NCBI GenBank assembly: GCA_026874595.1
Contig: CM049315.1
Coordinates: 73,854,401-73,918,400 of the forward strand
From: Sipunculus nudus
Lineage: Eukaryota > Annelida > Sipuncula > Golfingiida > Sipunculidae
Direction of reading: 5' to 3'
Length of the DNA stretch: 64,000 bases
Part shown: piece by piece, positions 37,148-50,591 of the stretch
Numbering within the stretch: position 1 is the first letter of the stretch
Layout: each line of letters begins with the position of its first letter
The notes under the pieces: generated by a model
Databases searched by the model: none
Told to the model about the DNA's origin: nothing
What the model saw: the letters and a program-made list of their open reading frames with translations, nothing else
Translations under genes and position numbers: made by a program

Positions 37148-38298
37148 TAAACTTTCCAGATTTAAATTATTTAAGTTGAGTCTTCATAACTGAACATTGT
37201 TGAAAGATCTGCAATCAATTTTTTTCCTCTAAGAGTTCCTAACATTTCTTATGGAAAACGTCTGAAGAGCTTTTCTATATGTTTACCGATTAAATACATA
37301 AAGAAGACTAATGAAGCTGTCCACTTATTTTGATGACATGAATGCTTATTTGCAATGATTCTGTTGTGATGATTCTATATTAGATATAGTTATAAATGTG
37401 ATAAAAAGAATTGTTAACTATTCTCGCAAGGGATTTTTCTCGGGGTATCTGTCTGTTTTTTAAACTTCTTATTATTTCCTTTATACATATTGTCTAAATA
37501 TATAACTATGTCTATTAGTTCAAGAATTCTTTGGTATTAGGAATTTTTTATTATGTAAGCAATACATAATTCATAGACTATGTCTACACTGACCTCATAT
37601 TAGAGCGATTTTGAAGATGATTTTCCTTCAATGAAATTTTAAATTCTTGAAATAGACTTTATTTATTTTCCCTATTCAATCAACAAACTAGAGAACCTAA
37701 GAAAAAGAATAATGAATAGATTATGAAGATAACGAAAATTTATTTTTGTTTTATAATGGTTTATTTTAGCTGGTTTTCCGTGCTTTTGGCCGAATGCATC
37801 ATAAATGATAAGAATGAGGTATTTGTAGAATAATTTAACATATTATTTCATATAATTAACAGATTATCATATAGTTATAGAGCTATTGGGTCCTAGTCTG
37901 CATATTAAATTGTATACTTAACGATAATAGTAACTACGGTCAGAGTGTAATTGAATATTATGAGCGTATCTCCATTGCAGGTTCAAAATATACGAAACCT
38001 TAGGTGAAGCTCTGAATAACGAATTAATGATTCTTGAATGTTTGACAACGCGAGACAGTTTTTACTTCTAATACCTCACAACGTTCGTAATAAACATTAT
38101 TACTATTAACTGGCATGTATTGCATTAATACTATAGTTTTGCTTTTTTTTCCCATGGAAACCTGGGGGGGGGGGATGATTGTACACACTATCCCCCCCAA
38201 ACCTAAAATTCTGGGGGGTATGCAAGACTGAACCATACACACACACATCAGTTGTTGCTACAAATTGCATTTGAATAAGCTCTGATATTTTTTGCATG

Positions 38299-38300
<2 letters not shown>
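37145..38300. other. Non-coding stretch
   Basis: A G-run at 38164-38173 and nearby C- and G-runs (38191-38218) can pair. No gene seen. Confidence 0.5.

Positions 38301-38352
<52 letters not shown>
38301..38352. repeat. (TA)n microsatellite
   Basis: About 26 TA dinucleotides. Confidence 0.95.
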
Positions 38353-38354
<2 letters not shown>

Positions 38355-39032
38355 ATGTGTCAGAGCGTCCCCAACGAGTTATTATTGATTATCTTTCTTG
38401 GATATTGATATGAAGTAATATGTCGAGGAAACAAGTCTCAATGTAGAGATGGGCATGTAGCGCTTGATTATTGGTCACGTGAGTACTTTTGGGTGCTTCT
38501 TTTGTGCATCACGTCTATTATGACGAAATCACTGTTCAGTGCCATGTACATTTCATAGAATAGTGGCAATATGTCGCTACAGAACAACCTAGTTATTCAT
38601 AAAATGGTTTTAAATTGTTTACAGGAAAATGACACAAGGTAGGATATTATTTCATTTATAGTTCACTACGCATTTTCCTCTTTCTGTCCTAGGGGCAAAC
38701 AGTTGTTGTTGTTTTTTAACTCTCAACCAATTAACCGCGAAAAAAACAGGTGGAGATATATATATATATATATATATACACCTATGTTATAGATTAAAGT
38801 ATATCGCCATTTGAGCCAGTAAGGTTTGACACGTATTTGTACAGTTGTTTTGTTTCTTTACCAATGCTGATGATCTTAACTGACATAACAGATGTTTTAG
38901 TCTGATTTAGCATATTTGTGTATTTGTTTCGCTCAACTATTTAAGCTTTCCATTGATGATCTTTCCCTTATTTCCGCCAATTTTCTCTCTCTTTCCTGCT
39001 TTCTGTTTCTCATTTAGAATGTCATTATTCAT
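38353..39032. other. Non-coding stretch
   Basis: Includes a short (TA)n tract at about 38756-38777. No gene seen. Confidence 0.5.
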
Positions 39033-39046
39033 TTCTCTCTCTCTCT

Positions 39047-39114
<68 letters not shown>
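39033..39114. repeat. Compound (CT)n(TA)n microsatellite
   Basis: A CT run (39033-39048) passes directly into a TA run (39049-39114). Apparent Tyr-Ile repeat frames here are artefacts. Confidence 0.95.
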
Positions 39115-39115
<1 letters not shown>

Positions 39116-39244
39116 TGAACATGTATGTGATGAAGACGAGTCCCCACCACCCGAGTCCGAGAGCAAGTCAGAGTCCGGAACACTGTTGACCAAGTTTACC
39201 TTTGGAGTCCGGGTCACCTGTTAGTAGAATATATAGAGTATGCA

Positions 39245-39730
39245 TTAAAGGGGCCCAATCACCTTTCTGACCTTTATAAATTAAAGCAATCCCTTGGAGC
39301 TTTCATAAAAATAGGCCAGAAAAAAGTGGATATCACCGAACACAGGCTGCTTATTTTGTTTATATCAACGTGTTTATAATATGTGGAGGCCCGCGAAAAT
39401 AATCAAAACAAATTAGACAAGGAAATTTGGCAGCAAGTCAGATAAGCCAGAGCTTTGCAAATGGTGTTTTGCAACAAGTGACCTTTCTACATCCGCATAT
39501 GTGCAACCTACCACCTTTTGATATATAATATATGGATACATGTTTTTCTGTTTGTCAACATTCCTGTGTTTACAAACATGTTGTGGATAAACAAGTTTAC
39601 ATATCCTTCACGAAGGCCTTACAAGAACTTTTCACAACGTAAATTATACTTAAATCATTATTATATACACAAAGGAAGCCAGAAATCACATAAATTCTTT
39701 TTCAAAAGGTAGGTGATTGGGCGCCTTTAA
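39245..39730. mobile_element. TTAA-flanked MITE, copy 1
   Basis: Ends are inverted repeats: the left begins TTAAAGGGGCCCAATCACCT and the right ends AGGTGATTGGGCGCCTTTAA. Length is 486 bp with TTAA at both edges. It is closely similar over its length to the inverse-orientation copy at 62892-63362. No transposase frame. TTAA edges suggest a piggyBac-type target choice, but the family is not proven. Confidence 0.8.
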
Positions 39731-41651
39731 AGTCAGCTTTTCTGCTTTTTTAATATGCTACTCACTTCTGCCACATGAAGATACAAAGTATCAAATATGG
39801 CGCAGAGGAGGCGCCCGGCTTGTGATTCGATCGTCATGCCCTCTGTTGCGTAATCATCATACCAAACCCTAAAACTGTGTTTCCATATATCCGCAAACAT
39901 CGTATCCGCAAAAGAGGTTCGTACGCCCCAAGGTGCGCAGTCCGCAAAATCTGTTTCCATAAGAACGTACGTTATTCTTGCGGATAACCATTCGCGTGTC
40001 TCTTTTGAAACTGCAAGGATTTTCACACTTTCAAAATAATTTATTTTAAATGCACCTAGTGACATGGCGCCGGTGCACTTTTTGGAAATGTAGGCATGTT
40101 GCCATCCGCAGAACGGATGAATCGCTCACTGATCCGTTTCGATCCTGTCCGTTTTTTTGCGGATACGCATGCGGAGCACGTTAAAATTTATACGTGGTTT
40201 TTTTAATGGTAATTATAGCATTTTGTTTGAAGACCATTATTAATTAAGCGTACACTGCAAAGACTTGCCAACATGTCGGATTTAATATTATTAAACCTAA
40301 TTTCAAAGACTTTTGGAGGATAAAAAATTGTTAGGTAAGATTCTGAATATATTTTATGGAAAAAAATCAATTAGCCTAATCTTAGTATTTGTCAGTACTA
40401 CCATCCTGTCATGGCATTGCCCAAGGCACCCATTCGCTTCGACATAAAGGACTAGTGACAAAGGCACACGCGTCGTGTATGATATCCAGAATTCAAATGT
40501 TCGTAGATTTTTATACACTTAATTTTGTTGAACAGGTTGCCAGGGATATATCTCAAGAATTACTTCCAGCGCCAAATCTTAGGTTAGCAAAACATATTTT
40601 TTTTATTTGCACATTGGTGTATATTGAAAGATGGAAGAAAAACATTTGTTATTAGCGGCCATGCCCACCTGTTAAACCGTTGATAAATGCCAGATCAGAT
40701 TGTTTTCGTACCAAAATAGGAGCTATAAAAAAACTGGCAGGATGGCGAAGTGGCAGACCTTGAAGTAGGTTTACACGCTGGTGAACAACTGGTCTAAAAT
40801 GCCACAAGGGCTTGGTTTCATACTGTACATGGAACCCCAAATATTATTTACACCTCTAAGAACCCCCTTCTACTAAGAAAGGTCTCTGATCTGATATACC
40901 TACATTAAACGTACGGGAAAATCTTCTTTTTTTTCGTGATTCAAGGCGTCCGTAACAAGTGACTATTGTTTCCCTCTAAGGATATGGTTATGACGTAATG
41001 AGTGACGAAACAGTCAAGCGCGTGCAAGAGGAGTATACAAACCTCACTGTAAACAGGGATCGACAGATCAATAGTCCCGTGAATATGGAGGGAACCTTTT
41101 ATCCTTCGTAACGTCTAATAATAATACTTATAATATGACTCTTGATCTTCACATATATACATTAAATATATATAAATTATCGACAACCATAGTCCCTTTT
41201 TTAATGCTAAGTTGCCTTAACGACTTCATTGTCGACTATGACGTCACAGTATGACAACCACGACAACTGGTTTCTTTAAAAAGTATGCAGAGACATGTGT
41301 GAATGCCGTAAGGGTATCGACAGGTAATCGGGAGGACTTTGAAACAATTCGAGACTATTCCAACACATAACCAGTTTTTTTTATGTCAGTGCAATCATCT
41401 GACGTGTTTTGTTGATGTTGCTGTGTTAACGTGAGTTAACCGAGGGTTATTGTTTTTAACCGGTGTGTGTATGACCACAAGAAAACACATGGGAGGAAGA
41501 AAGTCAAGAAAAATGAAAAATGTTTTATTCCATTTCATTTGTTCATGTCATGTCTTGTTTGTAGGTTGATATGTTCATGAAGGCTGTATGCTTCCCTTTG
41601 TATTTGGTGCCGTAACTGATATTCATTTCAGACGTTTTATTTTACTTACAG
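39731..41651. other. Upstream region of the plus-strand channel gene
   Basis: A 110-codon minus-strand frame at 39733-40065 sits in DNA with repeated TCCGCAAA-type motifs (39890-40180) and looks like repeat-derived sequence. The promoter of the channel gene may lie in the distal part. Confidence 0.4.
41239..41246. promoter_or_regulatory. CRE-like palindrome TGACGTCA upstream of channel gene
   Basis: A perfect eight-base cAMP-response-element palindrome about 460 bases before the start codon exon of the plus-strand channel gene. A second TGACGTCA with related flanks is at 52576-52583. The flanking similarity means that it may be part of a repeat instead of a promoter. Confidence 0.3.
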
Positions 41652-41702
41652 ATAAGAAAAAATAATCAGTTGTTTGGCCGTTAAGAGGAGAAAACACTAA
41701 CA

Positions 41703-43915
41703 ATGGTTGTATCGGAAGAGTAAGTGTTTCAGTTTCAGGTAATTGCGGGTAAAAGATGTATATACATTAAGGCCAAGTAAGACACCTTAAGAATCAGCAT
41801 AAGCAAACAATGTTTTGATCACACCAGTGGAAAATCTCCGATCATAAACTTTATATTTTGCAAAACCTAGTAGCTAGGTTTTGGAGTAGCAGTTTTGGGG
41901 TTTATATTATGAAGACGTGAGGTGTATTTAAAATTATAGAGTTTTTTTTGTCATGGTATTCTGGAAAAATCACAAAAGTCAGTGAAGATTTATCAATCGT
42001 ATTTGGACAATTTAATTATTTGCGGTCTACCAAAACTAGGAATAATGAATTTCGACTATACCTCCTTCATCTCATCATTAATCTGCCTGTCAACGTTTAA
42101 AAAAATACATACAAAAAATTTACGCATATTCGTTTTTCTCATTAGAGTTCCATAAAATCCAGAATTTTTAATCAGTTTGGATTAGGCAAAAAAAAAGGTT
42201 TGGTTCTCAGTAACTTTTTTCAGAAATCAATGCGGGCGGGCGGTTTTTTCGGTATGTTAAGGGAATGTCATGATTATAACAGCTTTATTTTGCTAAACAG
42301 GTAAACGCCCTACATAACAACGGAAATTTTATCAAAATTGTATAATTTTATCTTCTTGAAAGAAATGTTCGATCGGCTGGAGCTCAAAATTGGCAATTTT
42401 CTAATGAAAATCAAAATTAAAATGTTTGATGCGGGGGTTTTTAAATAAGCGGCTGTGCCTGAGAACCATACATTTTATGTTTTTGCCTTATATATGCTTT
42501 TTCGCTTCTTGAAGTACACTTAAGGGTGTCGCTGGACAGCTGCTGCCTCTCAGTTCTACAGGGATTCATACTCAACTGATGTTTGACGCTGTTATCACCG
42601 GAGGCAACATTATCTACAGCTTTGGTGTTGCTTTGATTTCGTTTCTTGAGGACCTCATAGGTATGTCCTGGCTTTTTGTAATAAAATATCACATATAAAA
42701 ATCATCGTCTTAGAATATCTGATAGTGTTCTGCAAGTTCAAATTTGTCATATTGTCCTAGTGGGTCGAAAACGTTAATTAATCAATTATAAAAAAAAAAT
42801 ATTTAAAATCGGCCAACAATGAAGACCTTTAATATCCAGATATGTACAAACAAGCAAATGACATTATATTTAAATCAATGAACCGGTCTAAATCCAGACT
42901 CCCGATGATAATACTCAGTAATAAATTTATTTTTTTGGCAACAAACGGATTTTGCTCTGATAGCCACTTATTAACACAAAAGTGACCCGCATGTACAATA
43001 TTTACAGTGGTAATTCCTCAATGCAAACCACATCAAGGAGATAAGTCTGAAGACTTAGAGTTTATCAACCGATACTGTGAAGAAAACATGGGTGTCATGG
43101 CAAATATATCTAGTATCGTGAGGTTCAGAGAATTCGGATTCTCAGTTTCGTTTGTCGTTCAAGGTGTCCTCTTCCTATTGCCTTTAATAGTATGGAAGGT
43201 ACTTGCCGCTCCCAAACTGAAAGGTCTTCTGAGAGCCGTCAGATACGCTATGGAAGACATGTGCTCTACCCTGTCTCCATGGCAACACAGAGATGACATG
43301 GCAACTAAGGAAAGTATCCATGGCCGAGACGACCTGTACAACATCATCCATCATTGGCACAACGTAGATATAAAGAGGATATGGTCACTTTATCTTTTCA
43401 CGCTTTCATTTGTTTGTTCTGCGTGTTTCCTTGCTATAATAATACACCCGTTAGTCATGTTTAGATTATCTATGGATCATGAGGGCAATACTTACTGGAG
43501 CGGTCCAGCAAAGTTTTCTTGCCAGGTACCAGGCTCGTCCGTTTATTCTTGTTACATGAACGATTCCTACACGACGCAGTCACTGTGGGTCGTTAACATG
43601 TTTGTCCTGACCGGAACCGCGATTGCCTGCCTGATTCGCCTGTTTTACATAAACATGCGATTCGACTTCAAACAATCTTTCTTGAGAAGTAACCTGCCTC
43701 GTTGTGCTGAACTGCTGAATAAAAACCAATTACACGCTAAAGGTGTGATGCTGATGTCCGAGTTTCTGGAATTCAATTCTTCATTCATGGACATGTTTGG
43801 CTACTGGGTCGCACTGAAGGAGTTAGAGCAGTCGCATGGCCAGGGTCACGTGACTCGGTCTCAACAGCATTCACGGGGACAAAAAGGTGGATCAACTGCT
43901 GTGACTGAGGTCTGA
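41703..43915 (+). CDS. Pannexin/innexin-like channel protein (three-exon model)
   Basis: CDS = 41703-41719 (17 nt), 42554-42660 (107 nt), 43008-43915 (908 nt): 343 aa plus stop. Donors are GTAAGT (41720) and GTATGT (42661); acceptors are CTCTCAG (42553) and TTTACAG (43007). Phases 2 and 1 match the minus-strand paralogue at 8955-11183. The ATG has A at -3 and G at +4. A TTACTTACAG acceptor at 41642-41651 suggests that the start exon is preceded by a 5' UTR exon. Predicted helices lie near 19-37, 84-104, 167-190 and 233-255. Loop cysteines are 47 and 65 (18 apart), then 213-x9-223. Trp104 and an AAPKLK motif (108-113) follow helix 2, as in pannexins where a basic aromatic WR/WK step and AAP follow this helix. 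The C-terminal motif LMSEFLEFNSSF (about 290-301) is shared with the paralogue. Role inferred: plasma-membrane channel or hemichannel. The loop 2 cysteines are closer together than in vertebrate pannexins, so the family call is at superfamily level. No cysteine-rich insertion is present. Confidence 0.85.
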
Positions 43916-45179
43916 TTTCCATCTCACTGACAACACAGGTGTTCAGCTTCCTCACAGAGAGTTATTTCTACAGTCGGTGTTTGTTGGTTTTGTACGTAGG
44001 CATTCTTCCTTCCGCCAGAAGTCATTTCTACTCAATCTTAATCATCAAACTTAAAAATCAAAATTGGTAACATTTCAAGTAAACGCCTTTCGAAGACATT
44101 CAACATGCGTATGCTTACAAAATATTACTTATTCCATGAAATCACAAACACGGAACACACAAAAAACACCCATGTTTATTTAATATGCATTTAAACAACA
44201 TTATTCGACATATTTGAACTGACTACATTACCTTCTTATTTACATTTATACCTACGCTACCGCTGTATATATAAGCCCCGTTGGATTGTGTCCGGCAGAT
44301 TCTAAAAATCCACAATCCTTAACCGGCAGAGCTGTACTCTTGTAAGTCCGAATCTGTGCAGTGTGGACAAGAATTGTATCACGCAGTTAATCATCAGATC
44401 ATTGAAACATATCATTTCTAATTGAAAGTGGCAATATATCCTTTGAGGGGACTAAAATCAGTTTGTGAAATAATCGCAAATTTAATAAACAAATCGCTTT
44501 TGAACACAGAGCTGAAAGCATATTAGTATTATTTCCATGCAAAAATAATTAGTCTGGCATATGCTGCCATATGTGGGTCTTTTTTTTTAATGAGATCGTA
44601 TTTAATAATTAGTTATATGTTGGCTTCCATTGTTATAAGATTTACGATAAAGACTTAGTTGTATATGTTAATGATCAGTTGCTTGTTAGCGCTATCTAGC
44701 ACCCATTTAATGAAACAAAGTGTACGCAAGAGAGAGGTTAATTTTGAGAGTGCATAGAAGCAATAACAATTAGTGTCCATATACTGTAGTTGCCTTAAAA
44801 TTCGCTGAGTTAAAATTTCACGATCTTTAAAACTGCAATGTTTCGCGAGGGTTTTATTTTCGCGATCTCGCCATATGTAAAACTTACACAAAGTAAAGCA
44901 GTATTATATGAATCAATCATTTTAAATCATATGTGCGCAAAATATAAATAATTATACAATTAAACATAGATAAAGTTGAAAGAATGGTTGATCAATGACT
45001 TGCAATTTTATTTTTCTGGAAGGATTTTTATAATAGTAATCTTTAAACATACAAGATCTTACTTTTTATTATTGCCTTCCACAATGTGACTATTATTCAT
45101 ATTTTCTTGGTAATTCCTCTTCCTCGAATAAAGCGAATTTTAAACGCTCGCAAACAGGAAGGGCATGACAAAAAACACA
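43916..45179. other. 3' flank of channel gene and non-coding stretch
   Basis: An AATAAA about 570 bases after the stop (near 44484) is a possible polyadenylation signal. A segment at 44780-44885 with TTCGCGAGGGTTTT and TTCGCGATCTCG resembles a dispersed repeat. Confidence 0.4.
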
Positions 45180-45955
45180 ATTTTAAATCCTGTATTAATT
45201 AGAGACAGCGGTCTGGTGTTTCTACGCAGATAGGCGAAAAGAAAACACAATATTAACTCCGGTATTTAATTAGAAACAGCGGTCTGGTGTTCGTACGCAG
45301 TAAGGCGTGAAAAAAAACACAATATTAACTCCGGTATTTAATTAGAGACAGCTGTCTTGTGTTTGGACGCAGTAAGGCGCGAAGAAAACACAATATTAAC
45401 TCCTGTATTTAATTAGAGACAGCGGTCTGGTTATTGGACGCAGTAAGGCGCGAAGAAAACACAATATTAACTCTGGTATTTAATTAGAGACAGCGGTCTG
45501 GTGTTTGGACGCAGTAAGGCGCGAAGAAAACACAATATTAACTCCGATATTTAATTAGAGACAGCGGAATGGTGTTTGGACGCAGTAAGGCGCGAAGAAA
45601 ACACAATATTAACTCCTGTATTTAATTAGAGACAGCGGTCTGGTTATTGGACGCAGTAAGGCGCGAAGAAAACACAATATTAACTCTGGTATTTAATTAG
45701 AGACAGCGGTCTGGTCTTTGGACGCAGTAAGGCGCGAAGAAAACACAATATTAAATCCTGTATTTAATTAGAGACAGCGGTCTGGTTATTGGACGCAGTA
45801 AGGCGCGAAGAAAACACAATATTAACTCATGTATTTAATTAGACACAGCGGTCTGGTGTTTGGACGCAGTAAAGCGCGAAGAAAACACAATAGTTACTCT
45901 TGTATTTAATTAGAGACAGCGGTCTGGTGTTTGGACGCAGTAAGGCGAAACCTAG
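45180..45955. repeat. Eleven-copy 71-bp minisatellite
   Basis: The unit contains GAAAACACAATATTAACTC, TATTTAATTAGAGACAGCGG and GGACGCAGTAAGGCGCGAA. The GACAGCGG landmark recurs at about 45204, 45274, 45346, 45417, 45488, 45559, 45631, 45702, 45773, 45844 and 45915. Units differ by a few bases. Some carry TCTGGTTATTGG where others have TCTGGTGTTTGG, and these variants partly alternate. Confidence 0.92.
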
Positions 45956-46996
45956 GTCTGACATCAATTAGTATGCACGATCAATCCATTTCCAGGTTAA
46001 GTTAATTAAGGGCAGTATCTGATCATAAGGCGTTAGGTGTATATAATTCATATAGACGATAAGACATATGCCAATAAATACCCTGAATTTAACGTGATAG
46101 TTAACGAATATGCCTTCCATTTGACATTTGACTTGTGTATAAGGCTATACACATTATATTTATAACATTAATTCACAGGTCAGCTTGTTTATGGTCACAG
46201 TAATATTGAATGCTTTAATGCCGGATGTGGATATTAAGTATTCAATAACGGTTTTAATAATAAGTATTGGCGGGTAAGTAAAACTGACACACGTATCTTT
46301 CCGTTCACTGTGCCGTCTTCTGTGTTTAATCCTTACAGGGAACGAATATTTCACCTCGTGTCCATGCTGACCAGGCACTTGTTCCGTCGTCCCTCCCAAC
46401 CCACCCTCTCTAGTAATTACGCGACTTTGATCAGGAGATTAAATTTTATGTACATTTTTTTTGTTTTTCATGCATGTCTTTTGCTGTGACCTTATATGTT
46501 TTGTTTATGGTGTTACTTTGAGCCTTCAATCGGTCCTCGTTTGTAATTACAGGTTTTGTATACATTTTTTCACAATAAACGTCCAGCTCCACTGCCGCGT
46601 TCTGTTGTCTTTAGCAATGGTCTTTATGTGACAAAGATTTAGGACATATAGTAAGAAGGGACAAATGGTCGTCTTGTTTTTCAGGGTTGCAATGTCTCCT
46701 TCCAAAACAAATTCTACATCAAGTCGACAAACAAAAAATAGTACTTTGATATTTTAGAACATTCATAAGAACATTACTCATTTCTCTGAGGAACAAAACC
46801 ATAAAGAAGTTATGAAAGTTAAAACTCTCCATAAAGCTGCTCTTCATATTTAGTAATTAAAATCATATTAACCTCGAATACCCATGTCAGACCCTGAAAG
46901 TTTACTTCTTCTCCTAAACTTAACCAAAAAACAGTGTTTTTTTTGCCCTGATAATTAACATTTAAACCTCCTTGATGCTAAATAATTTTGGATGAT

Positions 46997-47001
<5 letters not shown>
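45956..47001. other. Non-coding stretch
   Basis: No gene, RNA or clear repeat seen. Confidence 0.5.

Positions 47002-47056
<55 letters not shown>
47002..47056. repeat. (TA)n microsatellite
   Basis: About 27 TA dinucleotides. Confidence 0.95.
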
Positions 47057-47058
<2 letters not shown>

Positions 47059-50000
47059 GAAAAGGAAATATGTTAGATTGAATGGACACTGCATAATTTT
47101 GCATTCATATTATTTAGGAACTATTTCTGAGGGTGTCGTTAATGATTGATCTGAAATAAGAATCTCGGATTTTGTTTACTGTCAATTTATTAACATGAAA
47201 TTCTCTAAACTAATTTCATAATTATAAAATAGTAATATTTGTAATGTTTGGATAAAGTAGCTGCACATATGGGAACCATGGCAGGAAAAATCAGGCAAAA
47301 TATCTAATTATACTAACAACATACCGTGAAATAATATCAGACCCTTTAATATATATATATAATATAAATACCATATATATATATTATTATTATAATAACA
47401 ACATTAATTGAAATAACATATATTTATTGCAAAATTATATCATTAAATATAATTAAATACAATATTAATTAAATAAGCTAATATGATATATCATCTTATA
47501 TGATATATATACAATATAATATGAAGTAATACTCTATAAATAATATTCATATAGTATCAAAACAACATAACTTGAAATTACATATAGTATTCGCAAACAG
47601 ATATCATTATAAACACCATTAAATAAAAAATATGATATTTTTCATAACAATTCATGGATCAATTAAGAATCACCATGCATTTGGGGCAGTATATGCCGTG
47701 TATATGGCAGTGTAAATGATGCATGGTTCTACCACGTACCAATTCCATGTACAGAACACGCGGGGATCCCTAAGGTGACTACCTGTTCTAAATAGAAGCA
47801 CTGTTCCAGATAAAATCATACTGGTTCTTATTTCTTAAAGGAACCCCCAAAAACTTTTTTCTTTGACCGCACCTTGTTGCATTGATATCGTGGTAAACAA
47901 CCGATAATCTTAACATAAGGATACGAATGATGAATAACCACAAGCAAAATACATGTGAACTCATATACACATAACTGAAAATCAATCTTTATGGTAAACG
48001 TTTATTTCCTCTATCGCGCACGAATGGGCTAGAGGGTCTTGCGCGGGGCGGGTTTTATACTTAAATTATACTTTAAGAAACTATCATTTGAAGAAATTGG
48101 TATTTTTGTATCAAATGTTTTCAGGTGTCGTAAAAATAGTACCATGAAAAAATTAATTTGAAAAAAAAAATATTCCTGTTAACCCCTTACACTGACTGAC
48201 AGTTGTAACAACACTATGCAAATATGTCTTTTCTAGGTATAACGTCCAATTGTTATACAAAATAGATGGTGAATCCTTAATCTGAAATCATGACTAATCT
48301 TGACTTTAAATAATTATCCTTACAATGGGAGCTGGTCTTTACTTGGTATAAAGTTACCTGGACTGATAATATATATGGACTGTAACCCTGTACTTGTGTC
48401 ATGTCTCATTTTATATAATATGGCTGGGAGTGAAGCAAGGGTTTGATTACCTTTTATCTTGAATAGACAGTGTTTGGCTACAGCTGGCTCTGTAGGTGAC
48501 TCAATTGACCCAATTTAAATAAAAACAGACACAATAAACCAAAGGTTTGTTTATTTCCCCAGAAAAAATGTGAAACCATATTTAAGGTGTGTTAAATTAT
48601 AATGTATATACTAAATCCATCTAACCAATCAAACATGTCTTTAAAAATATTTCATGAATTATGGTTTGAATTATTGCAAAAACGTATTCAAATTAATTTT
48701 TCATTCCAATCATCAAACATTTCATATACATAAATAATAAGCGTGTCTTATATATGTGCTGTAAAATATCTTGATATATAAACCTTTGGATCCGATAACT
48801 ATTTTTAATTATTTTGCGGGCTGGAATGCGGGCCGGAAACTTGAAAAATGCGGGGCGGGGCAGGTGCGGGCTAAAAGAATCAAAGTAACTCCTTGGCGGG
48901 GCGGGCTGAATTTATTTCTTTGATTGCGGGGCGGGCTCCGGGCTGACAGGGCATGATGCGGGAAGGGTGGGGTTCAATTTTTAAGCCCGCGCAGGGCCCT
49001 AGGGGGCTATCTTCCGTTAATCCGTTTGAGTCATGTATGTATTCGCGCGATGAGAAATTCAACAAACATGCAGATGGATTTACCAATATGCGTAGCTAAA
49101 ATGGATTGTATCTCGTACATGGTCGGTATTGTCAGAAGATATAATTAAGTGACTAACCGACTGGTCTTGTTCCGCCGATTGACAGCGGCCTTGTAGGCAA
49201 TAAAAAGTTGTAAATAATGACGAAAATATATGCATCCTCATACCGCCTCAAGGTGCGATCCTTGTTGAAAGATGTAAACGTTATTTGACGCTGCTGGGCT
49301 CGCTGGTCGTACATTCCCTAATGTCAGAAGCCCGAAATGGCACTAGAAGCAGTTTATCAAATGATAATCCCCGAGGAATAGAGAAATTCATCAAGCGATT
49401 CAAAAACCCTGATTAATTCGTATAAACTTATTATCCCTCAGCCATATACGCCGTCATATTTATGTCGTCATGAGTCTCTAATGCTGCATTCGTTACCTCT
49501 GGGATTTATGGTGTTCACCAGCTGCCAAGTGGTGCAAACGGCATACACCCTTTCGGTACTCAACAAAAGGCTCACTGACCGGATGTCTAGGTTGTCATAA
49601 AAACCTAACAGAAACTGATGTATGTTTTATAACAAGTGAAAAAATAGGGTTACTCGAAGAAGCCTCAGTTCGCGAGTGATATATACCACTGGGACTACGT
49701 GTCGAACGCCATTTTAACTTGTCATCCCGTATTTACCTATTAGCCAGAGGTAACGAATAAGGACACTTGGCAACCATACCTATATGACTCCGCCCACATA
49801 TACACGTAGGCCATGTGCTTTAGTTATCCGTTTGAATGCGATAAATTCAAATTCAGATTAATGGGTAAAACTGACACAAGACTGTCATTCGTAGTAATGT
49901 CCCAACAGCTTCACAACGTCAGTAGTAATGCACAGAGGTTTCGTCTGTCCGTCTGTCGGCCATCCCTCCGTCCGTTACAAATTTGTTAACGCGATAACAT

Positions 50001-50533
50001 AAGAAGATACAGTCAACAAACTTGCAGCAAGGGCTAAGTCAAGTTCAAACATGGATGACCTTGACGCATTTTCCAAGGTCACACCGGCGAAAATGCTGAA
50101 AGGATGTTAACACATTAACTAGAAAATAATTTGAGGCACAGTCACAAACCTTGCAGCATTGACTTTTACAATGCTTTTTCACAAACTTTACCTCATGAAG
50201 GGCCAGGTCAGGTTTGAAATTGGATAACCTTCATGCAGTTTTCAAGGTTGAAGAGGTAATCGGGCTGTGTGATATTGACCCATTTCAAATTTCATACATG
50301 TATTCATACATGTATTTACAACCTTTCTTCTAAATATTCCCACATTATTCAACTTTCATTATCATAATGATATGAACGGTAGTACATATCTTATCAGATG
50401 ACTTTTCGAGGCTGATTGTAAACACATACACATAAACCATAATCCCTATTACCGGTGTGTCCTTTAGTTATTGATGGTACGACAGTGCTTTATTGACATG
50501 AAAAGTTAAAGTATATATAGTTGTAATAATAAT

Positions 50534-50536
<3 letters not shown>
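47057..50536. other. Non-coding stretch with GC-rich and duplicated patches
   Basis: 47340-47640 is extremely AT-rich. 48815-48990 is a GC-rich island of repeated GCGGGGCGGGC blocks, unlike its surroundings. 49930-50260 holds two related segments with AACTTGCAGCA / AACCTTGCAGCA and GGATGACCTTGACGC / GGATAACCTTCATGC landmarks, a dispersed or tandem repeat. No gene supported. Confidence 0.5.

Positions 50537-50586
<50 letters not shown>
50537..50586. repeat. (TA)n microsatellite
   Basis: Uninterrupted TA run. Confidence 0.95.

Positions 50587-50591
<5 letters not shown>

Noticed and set aside
39029-39217. Tyr-Ile repeat proteins on both strands
   Set aside because: They are translations of the (TA)n tract and have no other support.
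39733-40065. A 110-codon minus-strand frame
   Set aside because: Surrounding TCCGCAAA-type repeats and lack of any domain suggest repeat-derived sequence.
45180-45955. CRISPR-like array
   Set aside because: Units are contiguous with no variable spacers, and the genome is eukaryotic; it is a minisatellite.
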